A stretch of 20,000 nt of DNA, from NCBI GenBank assembly GCA_009760855.2, contig WPIO01000065.1, positions 1,620,001 through 1,640,000 on the forward strand. Reading direction: 5' to 3'. Source of the DNA: Cristatella mucedo. Its lineage: Eukaryota; Bryozoa; Phylactolaemata; Cristatellidae. Shown piece by piece: positions 1 through 8,964 of the stretch (the first letter of the stretch is position 1; the number at the start of each line of letters is the position of its first letter). A program made the position numbers and the translations under genes. The notes under the pieces were generated by a model that was given only the letters and a program-made list of their open reading frames with translations, made no database searches and was not told the origin of the DNA.

Positions 1-244
1 CCATTGTTTGCTCCAGGCTCACATTTCCTCTGGCACACATCGTGCTTGGCTGGCTTGGGCAGTTGAGGCGCACATCTAACCAACGTCAGATCCTTTGAAG
101 ACCGTGTCTACAGTTCCTATGCAACCATGGCCTGAAAACTGCCTACTTCCTACGACTGACCTCTCGCTACAACAACCCCTCAATTGACGCAATACTTTAG
201 CTTGCCTCTCTTCATGGCATTTGCTTTGTGCACGTGAATAGCAC

Positions 245-690
245 TTGGTGCTCATGCTACCTGCATTTGTGCACGCTATTATCACTGACCCACAAGACCC
301 GCCACGACTTACTCCTTCTTACTTAGCTGAACTGCTTCACCAGTTTCAGCCTCCTCCTCGTGCCCTCAGATCCTCTAAGGGCAATAAATTAACCATTCCA
401 TTCCTCCACGTATAGACTGCTGGCAACATAAGCTTTTGTTCTGCATGTCCTAGACTGTGGAACTCACTTTCCCAATTCTTACGCAACGACCACTACTCTC
501 CTGCTGCAGACAATGGCACATCATTTCCAGCCGTCCTGAGCTGCTACTTCCACACTACTCACTACCTTAACTGCTCTCCTGACTCTGCTATGCTTCTCAC
601 TTTCTCTTTGTTGCGTGAGCTGACGTCTGTTGGCTACCAAATGAGTACCGAAAGCCGCTTAGGCTGTGAGTGCGTGCTATACAAAACTCT
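245..690 (+). mobile_element. Degenerate 3' end of a CR1/L2-like LINE (copy 3)
   Basis: A decayed plus-strand fragment resembling the C-terminal tail of the reverse transcriptase ORF of CR1/L2-type non-LTR retrotransposons. From 311 the frame reads PSYLAELLHQF, followed by PRALRSS and LTIP; after an in-frame stop near 418 a further piece reads CPRLWNSLSQFLRN from about 446. The order P-x-YL-x-ELL, then RxLRSS, then PRLWNSLP is the usual order in this family's tail. The sequence ending near 690 (GTGCTATACAAA) is like the 3' untranslated ends of such elements. Stops and shifts mean it is not functional. The 5' limit is uncertain because the window start has no clear RT motifs. The fragment differs from the copies at 4746 and 10930 enough that it may be another subfamily. 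Confidence 0.55.
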
Positions 691-1506
691 CCTGCTTAGT
701 AAAAAAAGGTGTGTCCTGTTTTATCTGAATCTACCCACTGATGTTTTCGGTCACATATCTAGCAACATTACTGAAAAGTGTCTGGATAGCAGTACTGCTC
801 ACTGATGACTAATTGACCATTGGCAAGATGGGCCACCGAGGCTACTGAGGCCATCTTAACGGTGCGATCAACCTGCAGTTGCAGTTGCTTAGAGCGTGCT
901 GATTTCTCGCTACTTTCGTCCTGCATGAAAAAGGGAAGCTTTTGGAGGGCAGAGTAGGTATTGGTTGGGCAGAGAGGGAAAAGTTGTGCCAGTATGTTGG
1001 CGATCAGTAAGAAATAGCTGGCTGGCTCCACACGAAGAAGAACACCTGAAGGCTGGGCTGGCAGAGGTCAGTCGACATTTAGGTCCAGTCGACAGGTCAA
1101 GTCTTTCCTGATTGCCGACCGACCTGCCCCACAAGCGCCGCTCCGCTCGGCTCAGCCCACATTCGGTGCCCTCCCATCGGATCTTCGACCAGATCGGTGT
1201 CGACCAGCGAGCCAATTTCACGGTACCATACTGTACATGCAGCGAGCATAATGGGACCAGCAGAGGTGTATCAAACGCCAATGCGAGCACCGGATGACAT
1301 CGGTCACGGTCAAGGGCAACAGTCAAGCCTAATCGAAGAAATCAAGAGCCGTGCTTGCCTCTTGATCTCCTACAAACCTATACCCAGAGCTTCGTCGTGT
1401 GCCACCACCACCACCACCAGGAGCGGCAGCACGAGCACGAGGAGGATGAGTAGGAGGAGCAGGAGCGAGGGCTTGCCCGGGCTTGCCCGCGGGGCAGCAA
1501 CCTCAC
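691..1506. other. No supportable gene; expected to hold the next intron of the EGF/TNFR-like gene
   Basis: The minus-strand gene leaves exon 1732-1507 through a GTGAGG donor, so its intron and later exons should lie here or beyond the window start. Several minus-strand AG sites occur, but none I tested opens a long frame in the required phase (intron phase 2). A minus-strand open frame at 1326-910 lacks recognisable domain patterns, so I do not call it. Overlapping low-complexity stretches (CAC and GAG triplets around 1400-1470, including a tandem 10-bp GGGCTTGCCC pair) explain several short open frames. Confidence 0.4.
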
Positions 1507-1732
1507 CTCGAGCCGGCCAACTGCGGCACATCCTTCTTCGGACGGCACACGCGGTCGGTCTTGTTCGTGCATGGCACGTAGTTGTAGCTGTTGGCATCGC
1601 ACGGCGGCGAGCAGAGGGCGCACTGCGTGTCGGCCTTCAGGCTGCAAGCCTTCGCCACGTAGTGCTCATCCGGGCAGCCGGCAGCGCACGGCTCGCAGCG
1701 TCGGTTGGGGCAGCCCTGCGTCTCGTAGGTGC
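1507..1732 (-). CDS. Exon D: cysteine-rich TNFR-like module
   Basis: This minus-strand internal exon has an acceptor ...GGCTATAG at 1734-1733 behind a pyrimidine-rich run and a donor GAG|GTGAGG at 1506-1505. It is 226 nt, entered in phase 1 and left in phase 2. The peptide carries ten cysteines; the stretch EHYVAKACSLKADTQCALC followed by PPCDANSYNYVPCTNKTDRVC shows the TNFR repeat signature (Y-x4-C-x4-DT-x-C-x2-C and Y-x3-C-x4-D-x2-C). NKT is an N-glycosylation sequon, fitting an extracellular site. In TNFR proteins such modules bind trimeric ligands, but ligand and function here are unknown. It directly follows an EGF exon, with a 266-bp intron. An alternative is another disulfide-rich fold such as a laminin-type or growth-factor-receptor-like cysteine domain. 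The coding call is firm; the fold is probable. Confidence 0.72.
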
Positions 1733-1998
1733 CTATAGCCGGCAGCAGAAAATGCATCTGCGGCACAGCAGCAGCAGCCGCCGAATGCTCCGAGAAACGG
1801 GTGCACCACACTGCCGAGGGATGCGAGCCCAGACTCGCGGGTGCGAGCGTCGCAATCCTCGGGTGCCGACGCAGCAACTAGCACTAGCGGCTAGCACAGC
1901 AAAGGAGTCGGCCACGGGAGGGGTCAAGGAGAGGGAGAGAGAGAGAGGCAGAGGGCACGAGCTGCTGTCACCGCCGGCCGAACACTGCGAGCTCTCAC

Positions 1999-2145
1999 CG
2001 GCCGGGCAGCTGACGTGAGAGCACTCGACACAAGCTCCGGTGGAGTTACGCGTGTAGCCGTCGGCACAGAGGCATCGGTAGGAGCCAACCGCGTTGACGC
2101 ACCTCTCTCCGCGCCCACACGGCATGTGTATGCACTCGAAGACGT
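1999..2145 (-). CDS. Exon C: calcium-binding-type EGF module with two extra cysteines
   Basis: This minus-strand exon is 147 nt (49 codons), with acceptor GCTGCAG at 2147-2146 and donor CCGGCCG|GTGAG at 1998-1997. Both junctions are phase 1, so it is a symmetric module of the kind moved by exon shuffling. It opens with DVFEC, the Asp-x-x-Glu-Cys start of calcium-binding EGF domains. The cysteine spacing is C-x4-C-x5-C-x8-C-x1-C-x11-C. CVNAVGSYRC matches the Asp/Asn beta-hydroxylation consensus of such domains. Two more cysteines (VECSHVSC) follow and probably pair within the next module. NST is a potential glycosylation site. The role is presumably a rigid extracellular spacer or a protein-binding unit. 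It joins in frame to exon B upstream and exon D downstream. Confidence 0.82.
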
Positions 2146-3233
2146 CTGCAGCAGATAGCATGCCAAACAGAAACCCTCGCTGCACGGGGGACGACAGCGA
2201 TGATGGCCAGCGGGTGAAGAGGGCGAGTTTGCAGCAACGTCAGCGAACAAATCCAACATGTGGAAGGTAGGACTGAAATTTTAGCATAAGCAAACCGATG
2301 ACTTTGCAGCACTTGCTAATCACAGCTCTCTCAGTCACGTATCGACACGTGTCCACCCGCCACCCCGGCTGAATGCTAGCAAACTCCAAGCACGTGATTG
2401 GTCGAGGTGCTCTGGCAGCTCGAAACCCTCGGCGCGGTGCTTCGTGCTAGACGGTCTGGCCCCTCTGAAACCGTCCAATCAAATATCGGGGCATCGTTCC
2501 GCCGTCGGATCCAGCAAGCAAACGCACCAGCCGTTTTTGCTCGCCACTACCTTCGTGGGCGTATGCGTGAGTGTGCCTGCCTGCCTGTGTGTGTTTTATG
2601 CACGCCAGAAAAAAAAGCACGATTGGAGTATGCAGAGCAGTTGTGGTGCAAGGCTGAGCTCAGAATGACTGCACGAGAAAGTCAGAGACCAAGTCAGAGA
2701 CTGACGTGTCTGATATGCACAGCCCTGCAGTGACGAGCCGACAAACGAAGAGGCTGAAGCGACCGAAGACGTAAGAGAGCAAACTACGAAGAAACGCTAC
2801 ACCCACCCATGGGAAAGTGGTGTGATTAGCACGAGCAAAAAAAACAGCCAGTGCTTGTCGGGCATACCAAACTGGTCGAAGCAGTGCTCTGTCCTCTTGC
2901 AAACCTTACCAAGATTGTGTGCCTTCCAGGTAGGTATGCCGTATGAATGTGACGGCTGCTTTCATTGTCAAAACAAAGGTGACAACCGCTGCCTGTTACC
3001 TGAGCTTTCCTCTTTTCCTTCATCGACTGCAGCTCGTTTTTTTTTCTTGTTGCACAGGAACCCGCATCTAATTACAATCTACAATTAGTATTAACTTGCA
3101 AAAAGGACAGGATCCTTTTTAATTACGAGGGCACCAGCACCGACCAGTCCTACAGGAAATGACTTGACCAAGGTGGGGTGTGTGTGTGAGTGTGTGTGTG
3201 TGTGTGCGTGCGTGTGCGTGTGCGTGTGCGTGC

Positions 3234-3276
<43 letters not shown>

Positions 3277-3764
3277 CGAAAGCACAGTGTTGCCCGATGG
3301 AACAGACTCAGAATGATCTAACTTCATTTTCAACATAGCATCTACGTCCATGGGCACAGCAAGGAGAGTCGCCAAATCAGAATGGATAAACCAGTGCTGA
3401 TGCAACAGCTGCAATGAAGCAGCGCCACTTTAGTTCCAATAATTTTCTTTTATTTTATAATAATTTACTAGTTCCAACAGTAAAATGGAGCAACTATGTT
3501 TACGAAAAAAGCATTCGGCGAATAGTCTCAGGGCTAGCAACATTAAGCATACTCACCAATGCAGCACTGCCTCAGGTGAGGCCATAGCCACCATAGCATC
3601 CAAGATTTGTGCATTGATGGCCCGGCTGCTGTTGCCTGACAAACTGAGGCTCTTCAGCCCAGCAAGCAGCACTACCACTGCAGCTTGCCAGGGAGCAGAA
3701 CTAGACTGGGGGGAGCGGACTTCGCAGGCAGGTCTTGCTTTCTTATACCGGAAGCTCATCCTAC
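2146..3764 (-). other. Intron between the two EGF exons (1,619 bp)
   Basis: Bounded by the GTAGGA donor after exon B and the GCTGCAG acceptor before exon C, both phase 1. It holds a long (GT)n microsatellite at about 3176-3274. No further EGF-like or other cysteine-patterned frame was found in it on either strand. At 2393 a CACGTG motif is followed within a few bases by ATTGG, an E-box next to an inverted CCAAT box. Confidence 0.6.
3176..3274. repeat. (GT)n microsatellite with GCGT interruptions
   Basis: About 100 bp of TG dinucleotides interrupted by CGTG and GAGTG units in the middle, ending in roughly 17 uninterrupted TG units. It lies within the long intron of the EGF/TNFR-like gene. The histidine/threonine-rich minus-strand open frame over it is an artefact of the repeat. 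Confidence 0.95.
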
Positions 3765-3902
3765 CTGCACAGCTAGCGCCGTCCTGCAGCACGTAGCCTT
3801 TTCCGCAGACACATGCGCCGGTCCTCTCGTCGCAATGCTGCGCGCAGCTGACGTCGCGGCACAAGCCCCGGCCAAAGCTGTTGAGCAGTGGCTCTGCCAT
3901 CT
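3765..3902 (-). CDS. Exon B: EGF-like module
   Basis: This minus-strand exon is 138 nt (46 codons), with acceptor GTATTGCAG at 3904-3903 behind a CCGCTTCTTT tract and donor TGTGCAG|GTAGGA at 3764-3763, phase 1 at both ends. A second in-phase acceptor (GGCAG) six bases into the exon's third codon gives a slightly shorter form, so the exact 5' edge is open. The peptide has one EGF domain: LCRDVSC, AQHC, DERTGAC, VC, then GKGYVLQDGASC, with spacing C-x4-C-x3-C-x6-C-x1-C-x10-C. That matches EGF domains of the fibrillin/LDL-receptor style, not teneurin or Delta repeats. It connects the membrane-proximal exon A (193-bp intron) to the calcium-binding EGF of exon C. The product should be extracellular. 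Confidence 0.82.
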
Positions 3903-4095
3903 CTGCAATACTCAAAGAAGCGGCCAGGTAGCTGGCACGGCAGCTTGACCGAGTCGCAGACTGCCGTGGCCAGACCCCGCCAGCCTAGACCCTGCCCCCC
4001 CCCCGGGCGAGGCCGCAGAGTAGGCAACGATGGCGCCAAGCGGTTGCTTGCGTGTGAAGGACCGCGGAAGCCAGCGCGCACGGCCGGGGACTCAC

Positions 4096-4310
4096 CGAAC
4101 GTGTACACACTGACGTCGGCCAGTGAGCCATCCACCTGCACAGTCAACGGACGTGAGGCATTGGCAAACAAGTAAATGCGCCGGAAGTAGCTCTCGGGTA
4201 GGAACACGGTGACCTCGACGCTCAGTTGGCTCGGCAGCAGCAGGCAGAAGGCGCCGGACACGAGGCCGAGCATCACCGCAGCTCCGAAGATGCTGCCGCC
4301 CACCAGCGGC
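4096..4310 (-). CDS. Exon A: hydrophobic membrane segment and extracellular stalk
   Basis: This minus-strand exon is 215 nt, with a textbook acceptor (CTCTTCTTCAG at 4312-4311 behind a 20-nt pyrimidine-rich tract) and donor TTCG|GTGAGT at 4095-4094. It is entered in phase 2 and left in phase 1. It begins PLVGGSIFGAAVMLGLVSG and continues AFCLLL, a 20-25 residue hydrophobic stretch suited to a signal-anchor or signal peptide. Next comes a Val/Phe/Leu-rich, probably beta-strand segment (SVEVTVFLPESYFRR, YLFANASRPLTVQVDG) with an NAS glycosylation sequon, placing the C-terminal side outside the cell. There is no credible initiator ATG in the exon and a stop lies upstream in frame at 4399-4397, so a 5' exon must exist. 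I recognise no named family for the stalk. The phase-1 exit joins exactly to the EGF exon B. Confidence 0.7.
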
Positions 4311-4745
4311 CTGAAGAAGAGCGGAACAGGAAATCGAGCAGCGGCTGCCTGCACCGCAGCGCTCGACTGGTGTGCAGCATTTGCTGCGACAGCACGCTAT
4401 TCGGCTGGTACTCCCGAAAGCGGTAAAAGTCGCATGCAACGGCGAACATGCCCGCTTCACGGGAGCGGGGTAGAGACCCGTCGTGGGCGAAGCAGCTCTA
4501 AAGAAAGGGCTGTGGCTAGTACGATGCTGCGCAATGGCAAACGGCGGCTGCACGAACAGCGGCTCCGGCGACAGGTCTGAACAAGCGGCACCATTTCCTA
4601 TGAGGAAGCATGCCTAGCAACCGGTCTTTAGACTGAGCTACAGCTGTCTCCCTGTGTGGGTTCAATAGCCTCATAAACAGTAAACTAAGAAGTACGCTGT
4701 ACCATTGGAGAATTAGCACCTGCTTAGATTAGGGTAGCACAGCCA
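4311..4745. other. No firm gene; upstream intron of exon A
   Basis: Immediately upstream (minus sense) of exon A a frame from an ATG near 4451 encodes a short basic peptide, but it is one frame off exon A and has no convincing donor. A weaker acceptor near 4387 (TCGCAG) would enter the membrane frame in phase 1 and add an Ala-rich segment in front of the membrane helix. The rest shows nothing. Confidence 0.3.
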
Positions 4746-5360
4746 CGCTCGTCCACGCATTCGTCACAATCCCGTCTCGACTTGCGTAACTCACTACTGG
4801 CAGGTCTTCAGGCCTCTGTGCAATAGGGCGCATACACTTGGTGAAAACTCTTTTTCAGACAGGTCTGCCTTTTGTGAACGTCACAATCGCCATTTTACAT
4901 CAATTCGAACCGACCTGCACTGACTCCCTATCCAACAGACTGTTGCCTTCAAGCATTTGTCACTCACTTTTAGGCCCCTTCATTCTCTTGCTTGGGACTG
5001 CCTATTCAAATAACTTCCCAGTGAGGCTAGACATCGTACCAACTGCTCTTCTGATTCAAGTAGTTCAGCTGTGTCTCTAGCTAACCTCAACTCTTTTGGA
5101 GACCGTAGTTCTAATCCCCATGCCTGGAACGAAATTCCAACGGACGTCACTAATCCCCAGATTTGCCGGCTCATAAAAAAAAGCTGAAAAGCCACACAGA
5201 AAACCCCACCTGTTACTCGCAGCATTTGTGGGTCCCAGAGAGTGTCCACTGTATGCTTATTCATGCTAAATTGTGCATTTTTCATTAACTAATTAGCATG
5301 CTTTCTTTCCAGCATATGTAAAGTGTCCAGACAGATATTTAGTTCTCTTAGTGTGCTACA
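4746..5360 (+). mobile_element. Degenerate 3' end of a CR1/L2-like LINE (copy 2)
   Basis: It starts with sequence that reads TLVHAFVT and, after a one-base shift, SRLDLRNSLLAGL, the conserved RT-tail motif of CR1/L2-like elements. Later it contains PHAWNEIPTDVT (5120-5155), equivalent to APKLWNxLP. From 5215 the 3' untranslated part aligns by eye with the copy at 10930-11556: GCAGCATTTG-GTGGGTCCC, then TGCTTAT, then a CA(T/A)AT(G/A)(T/A)AAAGTG block. Multiple stops and shifts show it is dead. It lies between the cysteine-rich exon and exon A of the minus-strand gene, in opposite orientation, so it probably sits in an intron. Confidence 0.65.
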
Positions 5361-5427
5361 AGCAGTTCATTGCCTGTGGACTCGCTCTGCTGAGTCATAG
5401 TAGTTCCATCACGAAAGACAAAACTGC

Positions 5428-5505
5428 TCCATCTTGCCGCTTGATGGAAGTGTCCCATCTTACCACGTGACGAAAGTGTGCCATCTTGATACGTGATGGG
5501 AGTTC
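5428..5505. repeat. Three tandem copies of a 26-bp unit with a CCATCTT core
   Basis: Copies at 5428-5453, 5454-5479 and 5480-5505 each begin (T/C/G)CCATCTT and end with GATGGAAGT-like or GACGAAAGT-like sequence. They are adjacent without spacers and diverged by several substitutions. Copies 2 and 3 carry ACGTGA, within a CACGTGA E-box in copy 2. No function is evident. Confidence 0.7.
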
Positions 5506-5606
5506 TCGCTTTAGTAGAGATAGAAACGTTTTACCACATTATTATTACTACTTACGGCACAGCATCTGTATTACTATAGATAATGGTCTGCTATCAGTTA
5601 GGCAGT

Positions 5607-5719
5607 ACTCTCTCTCTGCCTCTGTCTCTGTTTGTCTGTCTGTCTCTCTCGCTCTCTCTCTCTCCCTGTTTCGGTTTCTGTTTCTGCCTGTCTCTCTCTT
5701 TCTCTCTGTCTCCTCTCTA

Positions 5720-5777
<58 letters not shown>

Positions 5778-5841
5778 TCTTGCTCTGTCTCTCTGTGTCT
5801 GTCTCTCTCCCTGCTTCCCTATCAGTCTCTGTCTCTGTCTC

Positions 5842-5937
<96 letters not shown>

Positions 5938-5992
5938 ACTTTGTCTCTCTCTCTCTCTCTCTCTCTCCCTCTCCCTCTCTTTCTCTCTATTG
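5607..5992. repeat. (CT)n / (TCTG)n compound microsatellite
   Basis: Nearly 390 bp of TC dinucleotides broken by TCTG, CCCT and TTTCTG variants. The long Ser/Leu and Arg/Glu open frames on both strands across it are produced by the repeat and are not genes. Confidence 0.95.
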
Positions 5993-6413
5993 TTTTGCCT
6001 GGATCCTCTGATGGCCATAAAGCTCCACTGGAATCCAGCAGAGTCAACATATGCCGGCCCTCAGCTTAAGCCTATGTTAGAAGTAAACCTTCCCCAGTAC
6101 TTGCCAGTCCGAGTTTACTGACTAAGTCTTACTTACTTGCCCAGTGCTGCTAGGCTTGTGAGAGATTCGGTAGGCAGCTCTAAGCCTCAGTGCTTCCCTG
6201 CCTGGCTTGATGGGGGGATCTCTCCTAATCATTCTTAAGCAGTCATTTTGCTAGGTTCGTAGTTGCCCCTGTCTTGCCTTAGAGTCGTCAATTTGATGTA
6301 CCAAAAGGATTCGACAAGCCGAGCACAATCTGAAGGGAGCCACCACGTGCTGTTCAAGTAAGTGTTCATGCAAAAAAATTAGCACCAATTCTCGGCCACC
6401 ATGAGTCACTGAC
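5993..6413. other. No gene seen; intron sequence if the minus-strand model is right
   Basis: Unique sequence between the CT-rich satellite and the cysteine-rich exon. No domain-like frame, RNA gene or repeat was recognised on either strand. Confidence 0.4.
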
Positions 6414-6651
6414 CGATGGGAGCAGATATAGAGCAAGCAGTAGGGATGGGCATGCAGGCCCTGCGCAAACAGTGCTGCATACAGGGGCAGCAGTTGCCCC
6501 ATGTACATGCACCAGGCACAGATTTTTGTGCAGAAAGCTTCGGCGGTGAGCTGCAGTAGGGCATTCTGCTACAGTAAAGGTGGGCGGCATCGAAGAAGTC
6601 GTCGATGGGACGCACCGTGAATTTCGCTGTAAGCGGATTTCCGTAGCTCTG
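6414..6651 (-). CDS. Cysteine-rich exon upstream of the membrane exon
   Basis: This minus-strand exon is 238 nt, with acceptor GGTCCTCAG at 6653-6652 and donor CATCG|GTCAGT at 6413-6412 (phase 0 in, phase 1 out). The peptide begins QSYGNPLTAKFTVRPIDDFF and then has nine cysteines, seven of them in the last third (ACTWGNCCPCMQHCLRRAC). Its composition and clean splice edges argue for real coding. No named domain is recognised. Clustered cysteines just before a membrane segment are often palmitoylated, so if the next exon is exon A this could be a juxtamembrane cytoplasmic segment; that is inference. Its phase-1 exit does not fit the best acceptor of exon A (phase 2), so a small exon or the weaker phase-1 acceptor near 4387 would be needed. 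It could instead belong to another extracellular protein. Confidence 0.5.
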
Positions 6652-7253
6652 CTGAGGACCCAGCGATACATCATCGCATAAGAGAGAAAGAATTAGAGCA
6701 ATACTCGGCACGAAATCCGAAAGAAAGAAAAGTGCGCTGCGTCTAGTGGATCTCGGGAGTTGAACCCTTTGACTCCGAGATAGACGAACCGCATTCTGTG
6801 CAAGGGCTCATCGAATGCATTTGCAGCTCAGCCATACGTATTCTGCCCCAGACCAAAGGCATCGCACAACGACGGCACAGCCATTTTTTTCAGGGGCCCC
6901 CAATCTTCTCTGTAGAATAAAGCAGAGGAGGATCCACCTGCACTAATCTTCTGCTTCCAGCACCCTTGCCACTACCTCGGATCTTGGCATGCTTATAACA
7001 CGGCAAAACTCCCGAATCACCAGCAGACTGTTGCAAAAACTCTGCTATTCATAACCCTTTAGAGTACAGGTAGTCAGGCAATAACAAGCCAGCGGTCAAA
7101 TACTGTGATTAAACACGATAACTTTGAGGCGCTGCAAGCAGACGTTCAGACGGGCCAACCGAGTAAATTGCACACGTCGATGTGTTTACTGGAAAAGTGG
7201 AAACAATGCAAGTAGGGAGCGTGGGACAGGTGCCCGGCGCAGTATCGGCTCAC
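6652..7253. other. No gene seen; probable intron
   Basis: Lies between two minus-strand exon candidates. Sequence is unique and moderately AT-rich. I see no frame with splice edges, no repeat above short homopolymers and no RNA gene. Confidence 0.4.
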
Positions 7254-7499
7254 CTCGGGTTGCCGCCGCCGCCTCCTCCTCCGCGCCTCCCTGCAACCGG
7301 AGACACGGCTGCTGCAGCCGCTGCAGCCAGCCTACTCTCGTCCAATGCCGAGCTGGCCCCCGAAGGCTCGCACAGAGGACTCGCGTCACGGCCGGCGGCC
7401 TGCGACGGCGGATAGCCGGTCTCGTAGCCGTCGTCAGGAGGCGGACTTCGCTCGGGCTTGCTCTGCGAGCCCTCCGTCGTCGAATCGCTGCGGTTTGCG
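7254..7499 (-). CDS. Disordered Ser/Pro/Ala/Gly-rich exon
   Basis: This minus-strand exon is 246 nt (82 codons), with a strong acceptor (CGGTTTTCTTGCCCAG at 7501-7500) and donor CCGAG|GTGAGC at 7253-7252, phase 2 at both ends. The peptide opens ANRSDSTTEGSQSKPERSPP, then DDGYETGYPPSQ, then Ala7 and Gly7 runs. It is low complexity, charged and Pro/Ser rich, typical of an intrinsically disordered cytoplasmic or nuclear region. The two tyrosines in acidic/Pro context could be phosphorylation or SH2/WW sites, but that is only suggestive. The GC-rich, triplet-repeat DNA here can mimic coding sequence, which lowers confidence. It would join in frame to the exon at 9629 if that exon ends at 9484. 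Confidence 0.5.
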
Positions 7500-7890
7500 C
7501 TGGGCAAGAAAACCGAGAACCACTCGAGCTCGAGGAGCAAAGAGCGGGAAGCACGACGGGAAGGCTGCCGCAGCCAGAGGCCAGAGGACAAAGGGCATTA
7601 ATTCAGTCGAAGTTGCATTCTAGCTACGCTCGCACCGAGCTGCTGCTGCTATCCGTCGGCGGCGGCTGAGAATGCAAGAGCGCGCACGGCAGGTTTAAGC
7701 ATTGGTTAAGCTGGCGGCGAGTTTCTCGCTCCTCCAGACTGACAGCCACACAGCCAGCCCCTCGCTTCTTTTTACCTGCCTCTTTGACTGCTGCGGCTGG
7801 CTCGTGCCCGATCGTGCCGACGATCGAGCGTGGAGCACGAGAGGAGCGCACCAACCCTTTTGGCAGCCACTCTGGCCTGGCATACTGGCT

Positions 7891-7925
<35 letters not shown>

Positions 7926-8640
7926 GCTCAGGGAGTCAGCATGAACCCCGGTCACCCTTGGACCGACCCAAAGTGTCTCGTGTGGCGGATTGTCGTCGCC
8001 CGCACACTCCATCAGCGACCCTACGATTGGCTACGTTGGGGCAAGGTCATGGTCTGACCCACTCTCGGCTTGCTCGGTCGGGCTCTATCTAGCCGACTGG
8101 CAAGCAGCGGTGCCACCCCCTCATCCCAGCACGCTATGCCGGCGCTGCTGCTGCTGCTGCGGATAAAGAGCGAAAGAGCATGTCTTGCAGCGCTAGCTGA
8201 GGCCACGTGCGAGGGAGGAGGAGTGCTCTCTCTCTCTCTCTCCCTCTGGCCGCTCAGCTAACGACAGCTCTCCAAATCGCCGATTGCTCGTCGAGTTGGA
8301 GAGCAACTCGGTGCAGTCTGGTAATCCTGTAAGGCTCTAAGTGCTTGCCTTGGATTGGCATTGCCTTGGCGAGCAGGGCCACCCAGCCACGAATTGCGCT
8401 GACACTCATTAACGTATCGGACCGAGTGCCGGCCTTGCGACGAGGCTCACGGTAACCTGAACAGGACGAGTTGTTTCAGCGCCCGTGTCAGCCAGCAACT
8501 CTGTAAATAAGCTCCGAGCTGTTTAAGCTCGAGAATAAGCGGCTGCTCTCCACAACCGACCGCCGAGCAGATTACCAGTGCCTCGTGCTTACAGCAGCGC
8601 CTCCTTTGGTGCATGCCAGCTCTCGGTTGGCCTCACGTTA
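7500..8640. other. GC-rich, CpG-bearing stretch without a supported gene
   Basis: Contains triplet repeats (CAG/CTG) at 7894-7925 and 8145-8160, a short (CT)n at 8227-8246, and many open frames on both strands that trace to those repeats. Base composition could fit a CpG-rich regulatory region or exon-like DNA, but I find no splice-bounded frame. Confidence 0.35.
7894..7925. repeat. (CAG)n trinucleotide tract
   Basis: About ten uninterrupted GCA units. It reads as poly-Gln, poly-Ala or poly-Ser in overlapping frames, none of which has supported exon edges. Confidence 0.95.
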
Positions 8641-8652
8641 GGAACTAGCTCG

Positions 8653-8674
8653 TGTGTGTGTGTGTGTGTGTGTG

Positions 8675-8718
<44 letters not shown>

Positions 8719-8735
8719 TGTGTGCGTGCGCATAT
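8653..8735. repeat. (GT)n microsatellite
   Basis: TG dinucleotides broken by single CATG and TATG variants; no coding frame. Confidence 0.95.
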
Positions 8736-8964
8736 GCTGTAGTGTTGCCTAGATGCACGAATGGCTGAATGTGCATCGGGCCTTAGACAAAGTTTGCAAG
8801 TAAAAAAAAATTAAACTATAGAGGGACAGGAGGGCGTCTTCGGTTGGCCTGGGATCAGGTAAGTTTTTTGCCTCGAGCAGGGAGCCTCTAAGTGCAGCTG
8901 AAGATTCGGTGAAAGTTATTTTTCAGGCTGCTACATTTTACCCTGCATAGATAGTGACACGAGA

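Noticed and set aside
590-805. Plus-strand ORF MLLTFSLLRELTSV
   Set aside because: It begins inside the 3' end of a degenerate LINE and has no recognisable features.
910-1326. 138-codon minus-strand ORF as the next exon of the EGF/TNFR-like gene
   Set aside because: No acceptor in phase 2 leads into this frame, no membrane segment or cysteine pattern is visible, and the DNA reads openly in other frames.
3091-3414. Histidine/threonine-rich minus-strand ORF
   Set aside because: It is the translation of the (GT)n microsatellite within an intron.
4838-5080. 80-codon plus-strand ORF as a small membrane protein
   Set aside because: The DNA aligns with the 3' part of the LINE copy at 10930-11556; its hydrophobic look comes from that decayed RT tail.
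5486-6121. Long Ser/Leu-rich and Arg/Glu-rich open frames of 140-210 codons
   Set aside because: All are translations of the (CT)n/(GA)n satellite, open in several frames on both strands, with no codon bias or splice edges.
7124-8092. Overlapping Ala/Ser/Arg-rich open frames on both strands
   Set aside because: Apart from 7499-7254 they derive from CAG/GCC triplet runs and lack paired splice sites.
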